Assembly: GCA_964541075.1 (NCBI GenBank)
Contig: CAZIPZ010000002.1
Coordinates: 1-54,290 of the forward strand
Origin: CAZIPZ01 sp964541075
GTDB lineage: Bacteria > Acidobacteriota > Terriglobia > 20CM-2-55-15
Direction of reading: 5' to 3'
DNA length: 54,290 nucleotides
Shown: positions 1 to 8,086 of the stretch, piece after piece
How the letters are laid out: every line of letters starts with the position of its first letter
Numbering within the stretch: the first letter of the stretch is position 1
Program-made: the position numbers and the translations under genes
The notes under the pieces: model-generated
Database searches by the model: none
Told to the model about the DNA's origin: nothing
What the model saw: only the letters and a program-made list of their open reading frames with translations

Positions 1-690
1 CGTCCCGCGCGCTAGATCAGTCATGGCCTGAAGTTTAATGATCTGTCTCGAGATTTCTTCGATGGCATTCACACCTTTTGAAGGATCAATGCCCGCATGC
101 GCCGCTTTTCCCAATGCTTTCACAGTGAACCTTCCTACGCCCTTTCGCGATGTTTTAAGAACGCCGCCGGGCAGCGAAGGTTCCAATACAAGCACAGCCA
201 GCGATCGCCTGGCCTCCGCTTCGATCAACTCACGTGATGAGCCGCTTCCAATTTCTTCATCACTTGTAAGCAGCACTGTGATCGAACGCGACAATTCCCC
301 ACGTACCTTCCGCAAGCCTTCGATTGCGATCAATGCGAGGAGAATTCCCGCTTTCATGTCGAACACGCCTGGACCATATGCGCGCCCTTCGACGACTTTG
401 AAGGGACGCTTCGATGTTTCGCCAGATGGGAAAACGGTGTCGGTGTGACCTAGTAATAGAATCCGATGCTTTGATCGGCCCTCGATCGTTACTCGCAGAT
501 GGTCGCCAAACCGCTCTGCGGGAATCATCTCCGCAAGCCCGCCGATGCTTTGAAAACGCTCGCTCAGAAAACGAGAAAACCGATCGACAAGCGCCTTATC
601 AAAGCTTGGGGACTCCATACTCACCATCTGTTCAAGCAAGAGAATAGCCTGCGGAAGACCCTGCTTGAGATGTCTTAGGAGATCATTCAT
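1..690 (-). CDS. M20-family metallopeptidase (glutamate carboxypeptidase-like), 3' end beyond window
   Basis: Reading the minus strand from ATG at 690 gives an open frame of 230 codons that runs off the left edge. Metal-site motifs of M20 zinc peptidases are visible: GHTDTVFP with His82 and Asp84, GVFDMKAG with bridging Asp111, and TSDEEIGS with the Glu145/Glu146 catalytic and ligand pair. The spacing fits CPG2/ArgE-type carboxypeptidases, which cleave C-terminal glutamate or deacylate amino acids; the exact substrate is not visible. No signal peptide is seen, so it is probably cytoplasmic. The dimerisation domain is just beginning (GKAAHAG near residue 210) where the window ends. It is divergent from the glycosyltransferase at 723 with a 32-bp gap. 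Confidence 0.88.
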   Translation of the reverse strand, partial: MNDLLRHLKQGLPQAILLLEQMVSMESPSFDKALVDRFSRFLSERFQSIGGLAEMIPAERFGDHLRVTIEGRSKHRILLLGHTDTVFPSGETSKRPFKVVEGRAYGPGVFDMKAGILLALIAIEGLRKVRGELSRSITVLLTSDEEIGSGSSRELIEAEARRSLAVLVLEPSLPGGVLKTSRKGVGRFTVKALGKAAHAGIDPSKGVNAIEEISRQIIKLQAMTDLARGT

Positions 691-698
691 TGTGAAAA

Positions 699-713
699 AG
701 CATAGTCTATAAT
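699..713. promoter_or_regulatory. Overlapping divergent -10 elements, M20 peptidase / GT4
   Basis: TATAAT at 708-713 lies 9 nt before ATG 723, predicting a start near 720 and a 3-nt leader for the glycosyltransferase. On the minus strand TATGCT (704-699) predicts a start near 692, two bases before ATG 690. No good -35 is visible for either. The call rests on hexamer match and position only. Confidence 0.4.
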
Positions 714-722
714 TCGAACCCG

Positions 723-1817
723 ATGAAATTGGCTATCCTTGGGACCCGCGGAATTCCTGCGAACTATGGCGGGTTCGAGACCTTCGCTGAGGAACTTTCC
801 ACTCGGTTGGCAAATCGCGGGCACGACGTCACCGTCTACGGCCGATCAAATAACATTCAATATCCGCACGAGATATACAAGGGAGTGAAGCTCACAATCC
901 TTCCCACTATCGGCACAAAGTACCTGGACACGGTTGCCCACACTTTTCTTTCCGTGCTTCACGCCGTCCCATGCCGCTTTGACGCCATTCTGATCTGCAA
1001 TGCAGCCAACGCGATCTTTGCGACCGTGCCCAAGCTTGTTGGTACGCCAGTGGCGCTGAACGTTGATGGAATCGAACGGAAACGGAAGAAGTGGGGGGCT
1101 GTTGGACGAGCCTATTATCGAATTTCAGAGTATCTCGCCACCCTTATTCCCGACGTGATTGTCACGGATGCGGAAGTGATTCGAGAGTACTACATGACAC
1201 GTTATCGTGCGCCGTCCGTGATGATTGCATACGGCACTTCATGTGAGCGGGTCCAAAGTGTTGATGTTTTGAAACGGTTGGGCGTGAAACCACGAAACTA
1301 TTTTTTATACGTCAGCAGGTTGGAGCCGGAGAACAATGCGCATATCGTGATCCGCGCTTTCGAGAAAGTCAGAACGGAAAAATTTCTGTTGATTGTCGGC
1401 GACGCTCCTTATGCACAAAAATACATCGAGCAACTGAAGTCCACAGGCGATTCACGAATAATATTTACCGGCGCCATATATGGCACGGGATACCGGGAGC
1501 TTCAGTCCCATTCCTACGCCTACGTTCATGCAACCGAAGTGGGAGGGACTCATCCGGCTCTCGTCGAAGCCATGGGCGCCGGCGCGTGCATTGCAGTTTA
1601 TGACACGCCGGAAAACCGCGAGGTCGTCGGAGATGCCGGAATATTTTTCCATGACCTCGACAGCTTGGCTGCGCAGATGCAATGGCTTGCGAACGGAAAT
1701 GCTCCGAGCGAGAGCCTGCGCGAAAAGGCGACCGCGAGGGCTAAAGCCCTTTATTCGTGGGATGCGGTGGCGGATTCATATGAAAAACTTTTCAGTGACA
1801 TGGCCCTTTCCGGTTAA
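723..1817 (+). CDS. Glycosyltransferase, GT4-like with DUF1972-type N-terminus
   Basis: A 364-residue protein. The N-terminal motif GTRGIPANYGGFE (residues 7-19) is the hallmark of the DUF1972/rhamnosyltransferase-like group of GT-B enzymes. The C-terminal half carries the nucleotide-sugar binding region EVGGTHPALVEAMGAGA (about 272-288), with the E-x7-E pattern of GT4 enzymes. It should transfer a sugar from an NDP-donor to a lipid-linked or polysaccharide acceptor at the inner face of the inner membrane. The next genes make dTDP-sugars, so a dTDP-rhamnose or related donor is a reasonable inference, but donor and acceptor are not shown by the sequence. It is followed after 55 bp by rmlA. Confidence 0.88.
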   Translation: MKLAILGTRGIPANYGGFETFAEELSTRLANRGHDVTVYGRSNNIQYPHEIYKGVKLTILPTIGTKYLDTVAHTFLSVLHAVPCRFDAILICNAANAIFATVPKLVGTPVALNVDGIERKRKKWGAVGRAYYRISEYLATLIPDVIVTDAEVIREYYMTRYRAPSVMIAYGTSCERVQSVDVLKRLGVKPRNYFLYVSRLEPENNAHIVIRAFEKVRTEKFLLIVGDAPYAQKYIEQLKSTGDSRIIFTGAIYGTGYRELQSHSYAYVHATEVGGTHPALVEAMGAGACIAVYDTPENREVVGDAGIFFHDLDSLAAQMQWLANGNAPSESLREKATARAKALYSWDAVADSYEKLFSDMALSG

Positions 1818-1838
1818 ATTAACGCGACGATTGTAAAA

Positions 1839-1853
1839 GCCGCAGTCTGCGGC
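1839..1853. repeat. Short GC-rich inverted repeat between GT4 and rmlA
   Basis: A 7-bp inverted repeat (GCCGCAG, one base, CTGCGGC) lies 20 bp before the rmlA start. It could form a 5-bp stem with a 5-nt loop in RNA. No T-run follows, so it is not a typical terminator; a processing or attenuation role is only possible. Confidence 0.25.
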
Positions 1854-1872
1854 CGAGGTGAATGTCTAAGGA

Positions 1873-2661
1873 ATGGGCTTGAAGGGAATCGTACTGGCTG
1901 GTGGTCTAGGCACACGACTTCATCCACTGACAAAGGTCACGAATAAGCACCTCTTGCCGATCTACAACCGGCCCATGATTCACTATCCAATTCTTACTCT
2001 TGTGGGCGCCGGCATCTCAGAGATTCTGGTCGTCACGGGTGGCAACAACGCAGGCGATTTCCTCAGGCTTCTAGGCAACGGCAGGGAATTTGGTCTTAAA
2101 CATCTCGATTATACGTATCAAGAAGGCGAAGGCGGAATTGCTGCAGCGTTGTCATTAGCTGAATACTTCGCAGACAACGATCCGATTTGCGTCATACTCG
2201 GTGACAATGTCTATGAGAGGAGTGTCCGGGCTTCCGCGGCCGATTTCATGGCTCACGGTCGTGGTGCGAAGATTCACCTAAAGAAAGTGGAAAATCCGCA
2301 GCGGTTTGGCGTGCCCGTAATCAGCGGCGATCGAATTCTCAAAATCGAAGAGAAACCCAAAACTCCTCAATCCGACTATGCGGTCACCGGCTTGTATATG
2401 TATGACCACTCCGTGTTCGATATCATTCGCGTGCTGAAGCCGTCTGGCAGGGGCGAGCTTGAGATCACCGATGTGAACAACGCTTACATCGACCGTAATG
2501 AAATGCGGTACGACATCGTTGACGGATGGTGGTCAGACGCCGGAACTTTCGATTCACTGCTGCGAGCCAATATCCTTGTCGCCAGCCAGCACGAAGGCAA
2601 CCCGGAGGAAATACCTCAGGCCGCGATTCAAACCTCGGCTTCCATGCTGAGGCAGCAATGA
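1873..2661 (+). CDS. rmlA: Glucose-1-phosphate thymidylyltransferase
   Basis: A 262-residue sugar nucleotidyltransferase of the short RmlA type. It begins with the signature LAGGLGTRLHPLT (residues 8-20) followed by NKHLLPIYNRPMIHYP. The catalytic Asp is in ILGDNVY, and GRGELEITDVNN is the conserved RmlA segment near residue 200. It condenses glucose-1-phosphate with dTTP to give dTDP-glucose and pyrophosphate in the cytoplasm, the first step to dTDP-L-rhamnose and related deoxysugars. It overlaps rmlB by ATGA, so the two are translationally coupled. Length is somewhat below the classic 290 residues, lacking the C-terminal helical extension. rmlC and rmlD are not in this window. Confidence 0.93.
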   Translation: MGLKGIVLAGGLGTRLHPLTKVTNKHLLPIYNRPMIHYPILTLVGAGISEILVVTGGNNAGDFLRLLGNGREFGLKHLDYTYQEGEGGIAAALSLAEYFADNDPICVILGDNVYERSVRASAADFMAHGRGAKIHLKKVENPQRFGVPVISGDRILKIEEKPKTPQSDYAVTGLYMYDHSVFDIIRVLKPSGRGELEITDVNNAYIDRNEMRYDIVDGWWSDAGTFDSLLRANILVASQHEGNPEEIPQAAIQTSASMLRQQ

Positions 2662-3704
2662 AGGTTCTAGTCACCGGCGGAGCCGGATTCATTGGTTCCA
2701 GTTTTGTTAGATACATTCTTCGAAAACGTCCAGATATTGAAATCATCAATCTGGATGCTTTGACCTACGCTGGAAATTTGCGGAATCTCGAGCAAGTCGC
2801 CTCGGAATCCCGTCACCAATTCATTCGCGGTGATATTGCAGACCCGGAACAGATGCGGCCGATCTTCCAGGAGAATCGGATCGACGCGATTGTCAACTTT
2901 GCGGCGGAGACGCATGTTGATCGGTCCATTGTAGAGTCAAGTCCCTTTATTCAGACCAACGTTGTGGGAGTACAGCGCCTGCTGGACTGTGCTCGGCAGT
3001 TCGATGTTCCAAGGTTTGTTCAGATTTCGACTGATGAAGTCTACGGAAGCCTAGGTCCGGAAGGATCTTTTCGCGAAGATAATCCTTTGGAGCCGAGCAG
3101 CCCATATTCGGCGAGCAAGGCAGCAGGCGACCTGCTGGCGCTATCCTACTTCAGAACTCATCGGGTTCCCGTCATCATTACCCGCTGCACTAACAACTAT
3201 GGTCCGTATCAGTTCCCTGAAAAACTGATTCCGGTTCTCATCACCAACGCGATGGAGGATCGTCCCTTGCCGATCTACGGAGACGGTCTCAACGTCCGGG
3301 AATGGATTTTTGCCGACGAGCATTCTCGCGCAGTGCTCCTCGCCCTGGAGAAGGGTCGTCCGGGAGAGGTTTACAACATCGGCAGCGGTCATGAGAAGAC
3401 GAACCTTGAAGTTGTCCGTGAAATTTTACGATTGATGGGCAAGCCGGAATCTTTGATCCAATTTGTGAAGGACCGTCCGGGCCATGATCGGCGTTATTCG
3501 ATTGATTGTTCGAAGATTCGCCGGGAATGGAACTGGGCGGCGGAGACCGATTTTTCCGCTGGATTGGCCGAAACCATAAACTGGTACGGCGCGCATCAAG
3601 ACTGGGTTAGCGACATCAAAGATGCATCGTATCGTTCATACTATGACCGCATGTATACCCGCCGGGACGAGACGCTGGCGAAGCTGAGTTTACGGAATGC
3701 ATAG
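2658..3704 (+). CDS. rmlB: dTDP-glucose 4,6-dehydratase
   Basis: A 348-residue extended short-chain dehydrogenase. The start at 2658 is chosen because it overlaps the rmlA stop as ATGA and places the NAD-binding motif GGAGFIG at residues 7-13, as in known RmlB proteins; an open frame further upstream lies inside rmlA. STDEVYG (Ser124, Thr125, Asp126, Glu127) holds the catalytic Thr-Asp-Glu triad, and Tyr150/Lys154 in YSASK complete the active site. YGDGLNVREW and VYNIGSG are conserved RmlB segments. It converts dTDP-glucose to dTDP-4-keto-6-deoxyglucose in the cytoplasm. Confidence 0.95.
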   Translation: MKVLVTGGAGFIGSSFVRYILRKRPDIEIINLDALTYAGNLRNLEQVASESRHQFIRGDIADPEQMRPIFQENRIDAIVNFAAETHVDRSIVESSPFIQTNVVGVQRLLDCARQFDVPRFVQISTDEVYGSLGPEGSFREDNPLEPSSPYSASKAAGDLLALSYFRTHRVPVIITRCTNNYGPYQFPEKLIPVLITNAMEDRPLPIYGDGLNVREWIFADEHSRAVLLALEKGRPGEVYNIGSGHEKTNLEVVREILRLMGKPESLIQFVKDRPGHDRRYSIDCSKIRREWNWAAETDFSAGLAETINWYGAHQDWVSDIKDASYRSYYDRMYTRRDETLAKLSLRNA

Positions 3705-3773
3705 CAACTCCGCTCTTTCGAACGCCTGACCATCTCAGGACTCATCGTCCATAAGACGCCGCACTCATACCGT

Positions 3774-3807
3774 CAATGCGATAACCGTTCGCATTGCGTA
3801 AGATACT
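3774..3807 (+). promoter_or_regulatory. Inverted repeat and -10-like element before the methyltransferase
   Basis: CAATGCG (3774-3780) and CGCATTG (3790-3796) form a perfect 7-bp inverted repeat with a 9-bp spacer. TAAGAT (3799-3804), overlapping GATACT (3802-3807), follows just before GTG 3811. The layout suits an operator next to a promoter for a second transcription unit. Evidence is positional only. Confidence 0.3.
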
Positions 3808-3810
3808 GAC

Positions 3811-4677
3811 GTGCACAACAGCTACACCCCAGCGCGATACATTCCCTGCGACCTTTGCGGGCAGACTGATCCGCGCTTTGTGCTGGATTGCCGAACACTC
3901 GACGGACCCCTGGTTCAGTGTGTCTCGTGCGGGCTTCACTATGTCGGTCTAAGACGGTCGGTTCTCCATTTTGGAAAAGAAGGAGCCGGAGAAACCACGG
4001 CCCGAGTGAAACTTGCAAATACCAGATTCAGACATCTCAGGTTGGAAGAGGAGCGGAGGCTTGCACTGCTGAACGCGAAATGGCGTCTCGAACTCATCCG
4101 CGATTTTAAGCCTTCTGGCAAGCTTCTGGAGATCGGGTGCGCGCGCGGCGACTTTCTGGAAGTCGCTGGAGAATGGTTTGAAACCAGCGGAGTAGAACCT
4201 AATCCGGATTTAGCGGAGTCGGCCGCGTTGAAGGCAAGGGTGCATCAGGATGTGATTGAAAGAACTCCGTGGACCGGTTTCGACGTCATCGCCAGTTTTC
4301 ACGTCATCGAGCATACCGATTCTCCATCGCGTTTCATCGCCGCAGCCGCTGAGCGATTGAAAGTGGGAGGACTGCTTGTAGTCGAAACGCCAAATATCCA
4401 TTCGATTCCATTCAAGATTCTTAAATCGAAATGGCGGCAATTCATTCCGGAGCACTATTTTTTCTTCGATCCTCATACGATTGAGAAGCTTCTAAGCAGG
4501 CATGGTCTAAAAATTCGTCGCACATTGAATATCGGTAAGTACGCAAGCACCGAACTCATTTCGAACCGACTATCGCGATACGCCCCGTGGCTGCCGCGGA
4601 TGTATGGCCTCGGACGTCTAACCTTTCGAATGAATCCCAGAGATATCATGTTGGTATTCGCGACGAGGCAGCAATGA
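3811..4677 (+). CDS. SAM-dependent methyltransferase with N-terminal zinc ribbon
   Basis: A 288-residue protein starting with GTG. Cys13, Cys16, Cys37 and Cys40 (CDLCG and CVSCG) form a zinc ribbon at the N-terminus. A class I SAM-binding core follows, with motif I LLEIGCARGDF near residues 107-117 and the post-motif FHVIEHTDSP, as in Methyltransf_11/12 proteins. This architecture resembles sugar C-methyltransferases and methyltransferases found in O-antigen loci, so a nucleotide-sugar or glycan substrate is likely but not proven. It overlaps the next glycosyltransferase by ATGA, placing it in the same operon and pathway. Confidence 0.85.
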   Translation: MHNSYTPARYIPCDLCGQTDPRFVLDCRTLDGPLVQCVSCGLHYVGLRRSVLHFGKEGAGETTARVKLANTRFRHLRLEEERRLALLNAKWRLELIRDFKPSGKLLEIGCARGDFLEVAGEWFETSGVEPNPDLAESAALKARVHQDVIERTPWTGFDVIASFHVIEHTDSPSRFIAAAAERLKVGGLLVVETPNIHSIPFKILKSKWRQFIPEHYFFFDPHTIEKLLSRHGLKIRRTLNIGKYASTELISNRLSRYAPWLPRMYGLGRLTFRMNPRDIMLVFATRQQ

Positions 4678-5516
4678 CGACGACGGTAGCGATCATCAAT
4701 TGGAACTCAGGGCGCTGTCTTCGGACCTGCATTGAATCGCTTTTGGCGGCAGCAGTCGCAGCCGATATTGTGGTCATCGACAATGCCTCCACGGACGCCT
4801 CCCTGGAGTACGTGCAGGGTTTCCGAGATCGAATCGACTTCATTCGCAACAGTGTAAACAGGGGGTTTGCAGCCGCTGTCAATCAAGCTTTCCAAAGCAC
4901 CTCTACAGCTCTTGTCCTTATATTGAATCCGGATATTCGTGTACCGCCTGGATCCATTGCTGCTCTTGAGGAATTCATGAAAACACACCCGAAAGCCGCT
5001 GCTATTGGAGGATATGTGAACGAAAAATATCTTCCCAGGGCTCTTCCAACAGCGGCATCAATCGTCAAAGAAAATCTCGGGATCCCGGCGCGCAGCCGGC
5101 GTCTCACAACGAATGACAAGGCTGTGCGGGTTGAGCAGCCGGCGGCCGCGGCCCTTCTGGTCCGGCGCGAAGCTTATGAAGAAATTGGCGGATTTGACGA
5201 GCGGTTCTATCCTGCGTGGTACGAAGACGTCGATTTTTGCCATCGACTCAAGGCAGCGGGATGGGAGATCTACTTTGCTCCGAAAGTTGAGTTCTTTCAC
5301 GAGGGCGGATATAGCGCCGCTGCTATGGGGGCTGAAGCTTTTGTGAGGGCGTATTACACGAATCAACTGCGGTACGCGCGTAAACACCTTGGTCCGAGCG
5401 GAAGCGCTGTAGTTCGTGCATCGCTCGCACTGGGGATGCTTGGACGAATGATCGGTCGGCCGCGGCACGCGGCTGCTTATGGGAAAGCCCTTATTGGAGC
5501 GCTGGGTCGATGGTGA
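4674..5516 (+). CDS. Glycosyltransferase family 2
   Basis: A 280-residue GT-A fold glycosyltransferase. ATG 4674 is chosen because it overlaps the methyltransferase stop and gives a standard GT2 start (TTTVAIINWNSGRC). VVIDNASTDAS binds the nucleotide, LILNPDI supplies the NPD metal-binding variant, and WYEDVDFCHRL gives the ED acidic pair of the acceptor/catalytic site. This subtype resembles rhamnosyltransferases of the WbbL group, consistent with rmlAB just upstream. It is probably peripheral at the inner membrane. It overlaps the next GT2 by 7 bp. Confidence 0.88.
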   Translation: MTTTVAIINWNSGRCLRTCIESLLAAAVAADIVVIDNASTDASLEYVQGFRDRIDFIRNSVNRGFAAAVNQAFQSTSTALVLILNPDIRVPPGSIAALEEFMKTHPKAAAIGGYVNEKYLPRALPTAASIVKENLGIPARSRRLTTNDKAVRVEQPAAAALLVRREAYEEIGGFDERFYPAWYEDVDFCHRLKAAGWEIYFAPKVEFFHEGGYSAAAMGAEAFVRAYYTNQLRYARKHLGPSGSAVVRASLALGMLGRMIGRPRHAAAYGKALIGALGRW

Positions 5517-6460
5517 AGGTCGCCGTCAATTTGGTCACGTTCAACAGCGCTGTGGACATTGAGGCGTGCATAAAGAGCCTTGAAGCTCAGACGTTTCGGG
5601 ATTTCAGGATCCACATTTTCGACAATGCTTCGAACGACGGGACGCTTAGGACTCTTGAATCCTTGGGCATAGATGATGTCTTCCCTTCGTCCCTTAACAT
5701 TGGATTCTGCAAGGCGCACAACCTTCTGGTGCAGCGTTCTTCTTCCGATTACGTTTTGTTTCTCAATCCAGACACTATCCTGCGCCCACGCTTTATCGAG
5801 TGTTTGGTGGAGGCAATGGAAGCACGCCGCGATGCTGCCTCGGCTTCCGGGAAACTTTTGCGCATGGACAACAAAACGTTGGATTCGACCGGAATCATTA
5901 TGGTTCCCGGCCAGCGCCACCTGGACCGGGGCGCAGGTGAAAGGGATACTGGACAGTACGAGACCCCGGAAGAGATATTTGGTCCAAGCGGTGCAGCCGC
6001 TTTCTATCGGCGGCGCTCCCTTGAGGACGTTGCCATAAACGGCCAGTATTTCGACGAAGACTTTTTCGCATACAGGGAGGACGCTGATTTGGCCTGGCGC
6101 TGCAGGCTGGCCGGCTGGATTTCTATTTACACTCCCGGCGCCATAGCTCTGCATCGCCGCAGAGTCACACCCGAGCGTCGCGGGCAACTTCCTAAAGAAA
6201 TTAATTATCATTCTGTAAAGAATCGATTTCTTCTTCGCCTCAATAACATGACATCTGATCTTTATTGGCGTGATTTTGTTTCGATAACGTATAGAGACCT
6301 TCAGGTGATCGGCTATGTGCTTCTTCGAGAGTGGTCGTCAATTCCTGCACTGTCATATGTAATTCGTCATTTCCCTCGGCTGTTGAGGAAGAGGCTGGAA
6401 GTGCAAAAACGAAGACGAATCGAACCCACACAGATCGAGAAATGGTTCTTGGTACAATAG
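5510..6460 (+). CDS. Glycosyltransferase family 2
   Basis: A 316-residue GT2 enzyme homologous to its upstream neighbour. Motifs are VNLVTFNSAVDIE at the N-terminus, IFDNASNDGT, LFLNPDTIL (NPD) and FFAYREDADLAWR (acidic ED pair). The C-terminal 80 residues are basic and rich in aromatic residues and may sit on the membrane. Translation is probably coupled to the preceding gene through the 7-bp overlap. Donor and acceptor sugars cannot be read from the sequence; the pair probably adds successive residues of one surface glycan. Confidence 0.88.
   Translation: MVKVAVNLVTFNSAVDIEACIKSLEAQTFRDFRIHIFDNASNDGTLRTLESLGIDDVFPSSLNIGFCKAHNLLVQRSSSDYVLFLNPDTILRPRFIECLVEAMEARRDAASASGKLLRMDNKTLDSTGIIMVPGQRHLDRGAGERDTGQYETPEEIFGPSGAAAFYRRRSLEDVAINGQYFDEDFFAYREDADLAWRCRLAGWISIYTPGAIALHRRRVTPERRGQLPKEINYHSVKNRFLLRLNNMTSDLYWRDFVSITYRDLQVIGYVLLREWSSIPALSYVIRHFPRLLRKRLEVQKRRRIEPTQIEKWFLVQ
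6450..6458 (+). promoter_or_regulatory. Extended -10 promoter (TGG-TACAAT)
   Basis: TACAAT at 6453-6458 is preceded by TGg at 6450-6452, the extended -10 form that does not need a -35. The predicted start near 6465 leaves a 9-nt leader to ATG 6474. It overlaps the last codons of the upstream glycosyltransferase. Confidence 0.4.
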
Positions 6461-6473
6461 CTCAGTAAAAAGA

Positions 6474-6920
6474 ATGGCGGAAAAGATCATCGGAAGCCTC
6501 ATTTACGGTGAGCATGCCACGCCGAAGAAGACGCGGCCATTGAAGGATCGTCTGAAGGTCCCACTGGCGATAGCCGCTGTCATACTTGTCATAGGCGGCG
6601 TTGCGTATAAATTTGCCAACTATCGCGAGGAACGCCAGGTGAGTAAGTTCATGCAAGAAGTGGAAGAAGGACGTTACGAGAGCGCTTATGGACTATGGGA
6701 TGGCGACGAGCGCTACGCTATCAGGGATTTTCTCCTGGATTGGGGCAAAGACGGCTTTTACACGAAAGGCATGCACAGTTCATCCGTGATTGACTCCAAC
6801 ACCCAAGGCGTGTCTGTCGTTGTCTACATGCGCATCGACAACAACACACCGATCGCCATCATGGTTGACAAGGAAACCCTTAAGCTTTCGTTTTCTCCCA
6901 TTAACAAATACTCTCAATAG
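6474..6920 (+). CDS. Small single-pass membrane-anchored protein of unknown function
   Basis: A 148-residue protein. A basic N-terminus (about residues 18-29) precedes one hydrophobic helix (about 30-47, VPLAIAAVILVIGGVAYKF). A roughly 100-residue soluble domain follows, probably periplasmic, with FMQEVEEGRYESAYGLW, FLLDWGKDGFY and a C-terminal strand-rich part (VSVVVYMRIDNN, KLSFSP). The pattern of a residue-burden helix followed by strands recalls small NTF2-like or DUF4878-type domains, but I do not recognise the family firmly. It is followed two bases later by a coiled-coil envelope protein, so the two probably form an operon. Confidence 0.7.
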   Translation: MAEKIIGSLIYGEHATPKKTRPLKDRLKVPLAIAAVILVIGGVAYKFANYREERQVSKFMQEVEEGRYESAYGLWDGDERYAIRDFLLDWGKDGFYTKGMHSSSVIDSNTQGVSVVVYMRIDNNTPIAIMVDKETLKLSFSPINKYSQ

Positions 6921-6922
6921 CG

Positions 6923-8086
6923 ATGATCTCCTTAATTCTGTTCCTCGTGCTCGGCGCGACTGAAGTAACCGTCATTTCTCTTCCAGCGAAGGCGGACCTC
7001 ACCGTTGCAATGTCGCCCGCCGGTAAGGCCGACATCAAGCGAGACGGAACGCTCTCGAACGTGCGAGTCGAGATTGAGCGCTTACAGCCTTCGACCTCGG
7101 CTGGTGCGAACCTTTTCAGCTACGTGGTTTGGGCAGTTTCTCCGGAAGGTGTTTTTGAGAATCTGGGTGAGCTGAGCATATCCGGTGACAAGGGAAGACT
7201 GGAAGCAACAACTCGTTTCGATCAGCTTGCAATAGTAGTAACGGCTGAACCTCACTACATGGTGGATAGGCCGAGTTCCATCGTCGTCTATCGGAATCAA
7301 GCGCCTCGCGACATATCGCTCCGCAGGGTCAATGTTCAGGTTGAAGTGGGAGCGTATGACTACTCGAGCCTTGAGGTCTCTTCGGAAGGTGCGGCCCAGA
7401 GTCTGGTCCGCCAGGCCCGGTCGGCGTTCCAGATCGCTTTGAATGCGAAAGCGGACAGATGGGCGGAGTCCGAATTTCGTTCGGCGAGGATCGCTTTGGA
7501 TACGATGGAGGAGATGCTGAAACGCTCGACTCCCATGGATATCGTGTATCCGATGGCCAGCGAGGCGGTCCGGCGTTCTCAATTAGCTTTCAATGCGGCT
7601 CGTGAGCGAATTGCGATTGCGGAGCTTCAAGCGGCGAGGAACGAAGCCGCTGGTCTTAAGGACGAAAAACTGCAGATGACTGATCGCTTGCACCAGCTGG
7701 CGGAGCAAGTCGAAGCCGCCAACAAGCAGATCCAGATTCTAACGACAGAGGTGAATGCCCTTCATCTCGCGGCGGATCAGTCTGCGCAAGAAAAGCAGCA
7801 AATCGAGATGCGACTAGCGGCTGCAGCCAGCGAAATATCAGGGCACAAAGCCAAGCAGCAGGAACTGCAAGGCAAATTGAGCCTGTCACTGCGTCCCGAA
7901 TTTTTTGACAAGAAAGGACTCACTCCGTTGGGGCGTGAGGCGCTAGCCCGACTTTGTGGTATGGCGGAGGTTATTGCCGGGCCAATGAGTATCGAAAACT
8001 TTCCCAACGACGCTGCGTTTCAGGCGGTGATGCAGTATCTTTCAGAGGCGGCTATACCTCAGGAACGCATTATGACTCGCCGATAA
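6923..8086 (+). CDS. Exported coiled-coil protein with degenerate, truncated OmpA-like C-terminus
   Basis: A 387-residue protein with a hydrophobic signal-like N-terminus (about residues 1-25). A beta-rich region (about 30-150) is followed by a long helical part (about 155-320) rich in Ala, Glu and Gln with DUF4398-like A-x-SEF-x-SARIAL repeats and a coiled coil. The last 65 residues (LTPLGREALARL through AIPQERIMTRR) match the fold order of an OmpA peptidoglycan-binding domain. The usual GHTD segment is missing and the protein stops where OmpA domains continue with the final strand. It probably lies in the periplasm or outer membrane; peptidoglycan binding is doubtful. Its last 28 bp overlap the tail of the convergent GT4 gene. 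Confidence 0.75.
   Translation: MISLILFLVLGATEVTVISLPAKADLTVAMSPAGKADIKRDGTLSNVRVEIERLQPSTSAGANLFSYVVWAVSPEGVFENLGELSISGDKGRLEATTRFDQLAIVVTAEPHYMVDRPSSIVVYRNQAPRDISLRRVNVQVEVGAYDYSSLEVSSEGAAQSLVRQARSAFQIALNAKADRWAESEFRSARIALDTMEEMLKRSTPMDIVYPMASEAVRRSQLAFNAARERIAIAELQAARNEAAGLKDEKLQMTDRLHQLAEQVEAANKQIQILTTEVNALHLAADQSAQEKQQIEMRLAAAASEISGHKAKQQELQGKLSLSLRPEFFDKKGLTPLGREALARLCGMAEVIAGPMSIENFPNDAAFQAVMQYLSEAAIPQERIMTRR

Noticed and set aside
5477..6211. A 244-codon minus-strand open frame
   Set aside because: Antisense to a GT2 gene with complete motifs; no domain in the product.
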